Below, in pieces: positions 59,416-64,000 of a DNA stretch of 64,000 bases (positions within the stretch are counted from its first letter, which is position 1; every line of letters begins with the position of its first letter). The position numbers and the translations under genes were made by a program. The notes under the pieces were generated by a model. The model was not told the DNA's origin. It saw nothing but the letters and a program-made list of their open reading frames with translations, and did not search any database. Source of the stretch: Herbidospora cretacea (GTDB taxonomy: Bacteria > Actinomycetota > Actinomycetes > Streptosporangiales > Streptosporangiaceae); contig NZ_BBXG01000008.1 of the NCBI RefSeq assembly GCF_001570605.1, positions 234,119 to 298,118 on the forward strand, written 5' to 3'.

Positions 59416-60357
59416 TCAGCGCAGCAGGGCGGCGGCCAGCGCGGGGTTGCGGGCCAGCACGAAGGCGGTCCCCAGGACGATCGCCAGGCAGAGCGCGGTG
59501 ACGGCGAGTCCCCGGTCGCCGAGCAGGCCGCGCACCGGGTCACCGCCCCCGCCGTCGACGAGCACCACCTGGAGGTAGCGGAACAGCGCGTAGAGCACGA
59601 ACGGCGTGGCCAGCACCAGCGCCCCAGGTCCGTAGGGCCCGAGCGGCGCCTCGGTCCGCACGTAGACGAGCCCGGCGACGGCCGACAGCACGGCGGCGAA
59701 CTGGAGGAGGTGGTCGGTGAGCTCGACCGAGTAGCCGCGCAGCGCGGGCCGGTGGTCCGGGCCGCTCTCCAGCAGCTCCCGGCGGCGCTTGCCGACGATC
59801 AGCAGCAGCGACAGCGAGAACACCGTCACCACCAGCCATCCCGAGATCGGCGCCCCGATCGCGGCGTACCCGCCGACGACCCGCAGCACGAACCCCAGCG
59901 CGACCGCGCCGACGTCGACCAGCGGCACGTGCTTGAGCGACCGGCTGTAGGCCACGTTGAGCACCAGGTAGGCCAGCAGCGGCCAGTAGGGCCGGCCCGG
60001 TCCGGCCGCGGCGATCAGCGCGAGCAGCGCCACGAGCAGGGTCCGGTAGAGGTGGGCGGCCCGCACCGAGACCCGCCCGGCGGCGATCGGCCGGTGCCGT
60101 TTGACCGGATGCAGCCGGTCCCGGTGCCGGTCGGCCAGGTCGTTGCCGATGTAGACACAGGCCCCGGCCAGGACGAACCCGGCCACCGCCCAGGCCGCCT
60201 GGGCGAGCGCGGTGAGGGTCCAGTGGCCTGCCTCCAGCAGGGGCAGCGGCACCAGCAGCAGGCTCTTGACGCTGTGCAGCGGCCGGAGCAGCGCGAGCAG
60301 GTCGCCGATCCGGCCCGGCCGCGCGCGGGTGGCGAGATCCGCCTCGATGACACCCAT
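59416..60357 (-). CDS. UbiA-family prenyltransferase (decaprenyl-phosphate phosphoribosyltransferase-like)
   Basis: A 313-residue polytopic protein starting at ATG 60357. LLRPLHSVKSLLLVPLPLLE and YIGNDLADRHRDRLHPVKRH followed by RPIAAG match the polyprenyl-phosphate pentosyl/phosphoribosyltransferase branch of UbiA (compare mycobacterial Rv3806c); the second Asp-rich site is less evident (SVELTDHLLQ). It would place a sugar-phosphate on a polyprenyl-phosphate carrier, initiating the lipid-linked glycan used by the downstream GT2 enzymes. Ubiquinone-type prenylation is less likely in this context. Confidence 0.8.
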   Translation of the reverse strand: MGVIEADLATRARPGRIGDLLALLRPLHSVKSLLLVPLPLLEAGHWTLTALAQAAWAVAGFVLAGACVYIGNDLADRHRDRLHPVKRHRPIAAGRVSVRAAHLYRTLLVALLALIAAAGPGRPYWPLLAYLVLNVAYSRSLKHVPLVDVGAVALGFVLRVVGGYAAIGAPISGWLVVTVFSLSLLLIVGKRRRELLESGPDHRPALRGYSVELTDHLLQFAAVLSAVAGLVYVRTEAPLGPYGPGALVLATPFVLYALFRYLQVVLVDGGGGDPVRGLLGDRGLAVTALCLAIVLGTAFVLARNPALAAALLR

Positions 60358-60368
60358 CGCGGCGGCCC

Positions 60369-61373
60369 TCAGAAGAGGAACTTGACGAGGGACAGGGCGC
60401 CCTGCCGCCAGGCGTCCCGGCTGGTGCGCCCGGCGGCCCTGGTCCGGGCGTGCTCCCGCCACCACGCGTAGGCGCCGAGGATGGCGTCCCGGTTGGAGTG
60501 GCGCGGCGCGAAGCCGAGCCGGTCGCGCGCCCTGGCGATGTCCACGTAGGAGTCGTCGAGCAGCTTGTAGAGCAGCCGGTCGTACACCGGGGACAGGCCG
60601 GTGCGGCCGAGCGTCCTGAGCACCGCGAGCGCCGGCCCGGCCGGCACCGAGCGCACCCGCCTGCCGTGCCCGGCGGCGTCGAGCACGGCCTGGAAGTCCT
60701 CGCGCAGGGTGGCGAACTCGGCGGCGGCGATGTTGTAGGTGTCGTTCGCGACGTCGTCGGGCGCGTCCAGGACCAGCAGGATCGCGTCGACCAGGTCGTC
60801 GATGGCGAGCATCTGGATGCGCGCGCCGCCCTTCCCGAGGATCGGGAAGCCGTGGCCCTCCTCCGCCCATTCGAAGAGCATCGCGAACAGGCCCATCCGC
60901 CCGGGACCGAGGAAGGTCTTCGGCCGGACGACGGGCACGCACAGCCCATCGGCCCGGAACTTCTCCGCGACCTCCTCGGCGGCGGCCTTGGCCCTGCTGT
61001 AGGGATCGACGGGTTCGCGGGGGTGGTCCTCCGGGGTGGGGACCAGCTTGGGCAGGCCGTACACGGCGGTGGACGAGATGTGCACCACGCGCGCGACCCC
61101 GGCGTCCCGGGCGGCGGTCAGCACGCTGCGGGTGCCCTCGACGATGACGCTGTGGATCTCGGCGTCGGGGTAGCTGGGCAGCGCCGAGGCGCAGTGGACG
61201 ACGGCGTCGGCGCCCTGGAACAGCTCCGTCATGCGCGCGGTGTCGCGGATGTCGGCGGCCTCGCCGTCGGCCGGGTTCAGGTCGACGCCGAGGGCCGGGC
61301 GGCCCGTCTCGTGGAGGCGGCGGAGCAGGGTCGAGCCCAGCATGCCCGCGCTGCCCGTGACTACGATCCCCAT
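60369..61373 (-). CDS. NAD-dependent sugar epimerase/dehydratase
   Basis: A 334-residue extended SDR protein: VVTGSAGMLGSTLLRRL (nucleotide site), HISSTAVYG and PYSRAKAAAEEVA (Tyr-x3-Lys active site with Ser/Thr), RPKTFLGPGR. Probably modifies a nucleotide- or lipid-linked sugar. Its start overlaps the aminotransferase end by 13 bp. Confidence 0.85.
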   Translation of the reverse strand: MGIVVTGSAGMLGSTLLRRLHETGRPALGVDLNPADGEAADIRDTARMTELFQGADAVVHCASALPSYPDAEIHSVIVEGTRSVLTAARDAGVARVVHISSTAVYGLPKLVPTPEDHPREPVDPYSRAKAAAEEVAEKFRADGLCVPVVRPKTFLGPGRMGLFAMLFEWAEEGHGFPILGKGGARIQMLAIDDLVDAILLVLDAPDDVANDTYNIAAAEFATLREDFQAVLDAAGHGRRVRSVPAGPALAVLRTLGRTGLSPVYDRLLYKLLDDSYVDIARARDRLGFAPRHSNRDAILGAYAWWREHARTRAAGRTSRDAWRQGALSLVKFLF

Positions 61374-62770
61374 CGCGGCGCCACCTTCTCCTTGACGAAT
61401 CGGGTCGTCAGCCGGAGCAGTCCCTGCGCGAGGGTCCGGTCGAGGCTGTCGAGGAAGTACTCCACGTCGGCCGGCTCCACCACGAGCGGCGGGGCGGCGA
61501 CCAGCGGGTTGGCGCCGTTGAGGGTGTAGTAGGCGTAGACGCCGTGGTCACGGTAGAGGGCGTCGATCACGGCGCAGGTGATCAGCTTGACCCGGAAGTT
61601 GGGGTCGCGGGCCAGCCCGACGGGGGCCAGCCTCGCCACCCGGTCGAGGAGCTTCGGGCCGCCGTCCAGGAAGATCCCGTAGAGTGCGCCGGCCCCCCTG
61701 ACCTGGGCCACCGTGTCCGGGTAGGTCTTCCTGATCCGGTCGAGGCCGGGGGCGAGGACCCGCTCGATCGCGCGGGCGCGGGCCGGGTAGTCGTCCTCGA
61801 CGGCGATGTTGACCGCTTCGAGGGCGGTGGCGGTCTCCTCGCCGAACCCGTAGTAGGTGGTGCTGGTGCTGTTCATCAGGGAGTCGCCGAGGTTGTCGTA
61901 GGCCCTGCGGAACACCGGCTCGCGGGCGATGTAGGCGGAGATGGACGACTTGCCGCCGCCGAACGACTTCGAGGTGGTGACGACGTCGGGGACCAGGCCG
62001 GGGTAGCGCATGAAGTGGAAGAGGCTGCCGGTCTTGCCCCAGCCGGTGTAGATCTCGTCGAAGATGAGGACGATGTCGTGGGCGTCGCAGAGCTCGCGCA
62101 GCCCGCGCAGGAACTCCTCCGAGCAGGCCGTCATGGTCGACGCGCTGAACGGCTCGATCAGGATCGCGTAGACGTCCTTCCCGGCCAGTCTCCGGACGGC
62201 GTCGAGGTCGCCGTACGGGAAGACCTCCACGCCCGGGATGCCGGGAAAGGTGAAGTTCTGGTGGGCCCCGGTGAGGCTGCCGGAGCCGAGCAGCCTGCCG
62301 TGGAAGGCGATGTCGGCGCGCAGGATCCGGTGCCGTCGCCCGCGATGGTACTTGTAGGCGAGTTTCACCGCCCCCTCCACCGCCTCGGCACCTGAATTGG
62401 GAAAGAAGGACATGTTCAGATCGCCCGGCAGCAGTTGGGCGAGATTGTGGCCGAGCGCGGCGACGTACGGAGAGAAATAGGTCTTGTGCACCTCCATCCG
62501 CTGAAGGTCCTGGAACCTTTTTCGGGCGGCCAGGATCCGGGGGTGATTGTGGCCGTGGTTGAGCACGCCGACGCCGCCGGTGAAGTCGAGGATCCGCCGG
62601 CCGGACCGGGTCCAGAGCCACGCCCCCTCGGCCCGTTCGACCAGTTCACGGCCGAAGCCGAACGAGGTCATCAGGGACACCTGGCTGCGGTTGACGTGCC
62701 GGCGGTAGAGGTCGTGGACGTGTTCCGGGGTGAGCCGCTCGCATGCGTCGACGCTGATCAGATCAGACAT
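61361..62770 (-). CDS. Class III PLP aminotransferase
   Basis: A 469-residue fold-type I class III aminotransferase starting at ATG 62770. LDFTGGVGVLNHGHNHPRIL, FFPNSGAEAVEGAVKLAYKY, LIFDEIYTGWGKTGSLF and TTSKSFGGGKSSISAY with the PLP Lys. It resembles diaminobutyrate or acyl-/sugar-linked aminotransferases more than glutamate semialdehyde mutase. First gene of the operon; a 187-bp regulatory gap separates it from the SARP gene. It may introduce the amino group of the locus product. Confidence 0.85.
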   Translation of the reverse strand: MSDLISVDACERLTPEHVHDLYRRHVNRSQVSLMTSFGFGRELVERAEGAWLWTRSGRRILDFTGGVGVLNHGHNHPRILAARKRFQDLQRMEVHKTYFSPYVAALGHNLAQLLPGDLNMSFFPNSGAEAVEGAVKLAYKYHRGRRHRILRADIAFHGRLLGSGSLTGAHQNFTFPGIPGVEVFPYGDLDAVRRLAGKDVYAILIEPFSASTMTACSEEFLRGLRELCDAHDIVLIFDEIYTGWGKTGSLFHFMRYPGLVPDVVTTSKSFGGGKSSISAYIAREPVFRRAYDNLGDSLMNSTSTTYYGFGEETATALEAVNIAVEDDYPARARAIERVLAPGLDRIRKTYPDTVAQVRGAGALYGIFLDGGPKLLDRVARLAPVGLARDPNFRVKLITCAVIDALYRDHGVYAYYTLNGANPLVAAPPLVVEPADVEYFLDSLDRTLAQGLLRLTTRFVKEKVAPRWGS

Positions 62771-62957
62771 GCGGCCACTTTGCGGGTGATCCATAAAGGA
62801 CGGGTAAAGGCGCGACTTGACAGAGTTCGGAAATTCTGTCCGGAAACCCGGTTTGTGTAGGGCGCGAAATCCGGGGACGCCGCCGGGCCCCAAGTGCCTG
62901 AACTGAAGAATGGAACCAAAATCCCAGTATGTGAACAATATGTGGTATTGCCGGTCT

Positions 62958-64000
62958 ATGCGGTTTCGTGTCCTCGGCACACTGGAAGTCCGCTCCGACG
63001 GCCACCGCGTGGTCCGGCTGGGCGCGGCCAAGCAGCGGGTTCTGCTGGCCGTTCTGTTGCTGCACGTCAACCGGCCGGTCCACGTCGACCGGCTCGTCGA
63101 CGCCCTGTGGCCGCAACGCCCGCCCCGGACCGCCGCCGTGGCCCTGCGGACCTACGTGTCGGCGCTGCGCCAGGTGCTCGGCCTGGCCGGGCGGGCGGAG
63201 ACGCCGCTGCTGTCGACCGTGCCCAGCGGCTACGAGATCCGCCTGACGGCGGCCGACCTCGACCTGCTGACCTTCGAGGACCTGGCCGCCCAGGGCCGCC
63301 GCGCCCTGACGGCGGGACGGCCGGGCCTCGCCTCGGAACGGCTGCGCGGCGCACTCGGGCTGTGGCGGGGCCGCCCGTTCGAGGACGTGTCCCTCGATCC
63401 CCGGCTCGAACCCGAGCTGATCCGCCTGGAGGAGCGCAGGCTGGCCGCCCAGGAGACGTGGATCGAGTCGCAACTGGCCCTCGGCCACCACGACGACCTG
63501 CTCGCCGAACTGGGCGGCCTCGTCGCCGAGCAGCCGCTGCGCGAGCACCTGCACGCCCAGTGGATGCTGGCGCTCTACCGCTCGGGCCGCCAGGCCGAGG
63601 CGTTACGGGCCTACCGCGAACTGCGGCGGCGTCTCGCCGAGGACCTGGGCATCGAGCCGAGCCCGCCGCTGCAGCGCCTGCACCACCAGATCCTCGGCGG
63701 CCACACCGACCTGGCCGCCCCGACGGGCATCCCGCCCGTCGTCCCCCGGGAGCTGCCGCGCGACATCGCCAGCTTCACCGGCCGGACCGCCGAGATCGCC
63801 TTCCTGGACGCCGCCGCGCAGGGCTCCCCGATGATCGGCGCCGTCGACGGGATGGCCGGGGTCGGCAAGACGACGCTGGCCGTGCACGTCGCGCATCGGC
63901 TGGCCGACCGCTACCCCGACGGGCAGCTCTTCGTCGACCTGCGCGGCTTCACCCGGGGCGGCGCGCCGGTCGACCCCGGCGACGCCCTCGACCAGCTGCT
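62958..64000 (+). CDS. AfsR/SARP-family regulator with NB-ARC domain (3' partial)
   Basis: ATG 62958 opens a frame that runs off the window (347 residues visible). Residues 1-90 are the OmpR-like DNA-binding domain (FRVLGTLEVRSDGHRVVRLG, RTAAVALRTYVSALRQVLG), 95-240 the bacterial transcriptional activator domain (BTAD), then FTGRTAEIAFLDAA and the P-loop GMAGVGKTT of the NB-ARC ATPase. SARPs activate actinomycete metabolite clusters. It is divergent from the glycoconjugate operon, which is its likely target. TTGACA at 62817 could be a promoter element. Confidence 0.9.
   Translation, partial: MRFRVLGTLEVRSDGHRVVRLGAAKQRVLLAVLLLHVNRPVHVDRLVDALWPQRPPRTAAVALRTYVSALRQVLGLAGRAETPLLSTVPSGYEIRLTAADLDLLTFEDLAAQGRRALTAGRPGLASERLRGALGLWRGRPFEDVSLDPRLEPELIRLEERRLAAQETWIESQLALGHHDDLLAELGGLVAEQPLREHLHAQWMLALYRSGRQAEALRAYRELRRRLAEDLGIEPSPPLQRLHHQILGGHTDLAAPTGIPPVVPRELPRDIASFTGRTAEIAFLDAAAQGSPMIGAVDGMAGVGKTTLAVHVAHRLADRYPDGQLFVDLRGFTRGGAPVDPGDALDQL

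Noticed and set aside
1-64000. CRISPR array
   Set aside because: No regularly spaced direct repeats were seen; the CCG repeats are protein-coding.

Overview
The window is 64 kb of high-GC actinomycete chromosome. GC-biased codons, frequent GTG starts, ATGA/GTGA stop-start overlaps, an AfsR/SARP regulator, a mycothiol-type arsenate reductase set and a Tat-secreted molybdoenzyme all fit a filamentous actinobacterium. Streptosporangiaceae or Streptomyces relatives are plausible, but I cannot name a genus from sequence alone.

Region 1 (1-10.2 kb) is mostly housekeeping: a partial sulfotransferase, a nucleosidase/membrane-protein pair that share a short repeated motif, a Nudix-winged-helix regulator, p-aminobenzoate genes (pabB, pabC), a DUF305 lipoprotein, a LysR regulator, a hydroxyacid dehydrogenase with a RidA partner, and hutH. 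Two tRNA genes (Gly-GCC, Val-GAC) close it.

Region 2 (about 10.8-48 kb) is an arsenic island. It starts beside tRNA-Val with a decayed tyrosine-integrase remnant. Its core is a four-gene operon (16978-21621): an EPSP-synthase homologue, a phosphoglycerate-mutase homologue, a CTP-synthase-type amidotransferase domain and a Pit permease. This matches the arsenoenolpyruvate synthase / arsonopyruvate mutase pathway proposed for Streptomyces arseno-organic metabolites. What follows is unlike a polyketide branch: two paralogous tiny Cys-rich peptides, an AhpD-like protein without its CxxC, three ATP-grasp ligases, two FemX/BioF2-like acyltransferases, a heterodimeric ABC exporter, KSSCCG- and GCCG-repeat proteins, an aminotransferase fused to a heavy-metal (HMA) domain, and a Cu-type P-ATPase. 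Many of these unrelated proteins end in a Cys-Cys tail. My inference is that the island makes an arsonoalanine-type amino acid, couples it into a peptide, and handles As(III) through vicinal cysteines. The distal part adds a molybdopterin enzyme, a flavoprotein, an MFS permease, several ArsR regulators, Acr3 and two ArsC genes (one frameshifted), with an intact IS5-family insertion and an AlbA_2-domain protein.

Region 3 (48-64 kb) returns to chromosome-like content: a very large secreted phosphodiester glycosidase/metallophosphoesterase, a small exported protein, and a tightly overlapping ten-gene minus-strand operon (class III aminotransferase, sugar epimerase, UbiA-type prenyltransferase, three GT2 glycosyltransferases, a UPF0104 membrane protein, a methyltransferase, two membrane-anchored endonuclease/exonuclease/phosphatase-fold proteins). 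It faces a divergent SARP/AfsR regulator cut by the window end. This looks like a cell-envelope glycoconjugate or specialised-metabolite locus of unknown product.
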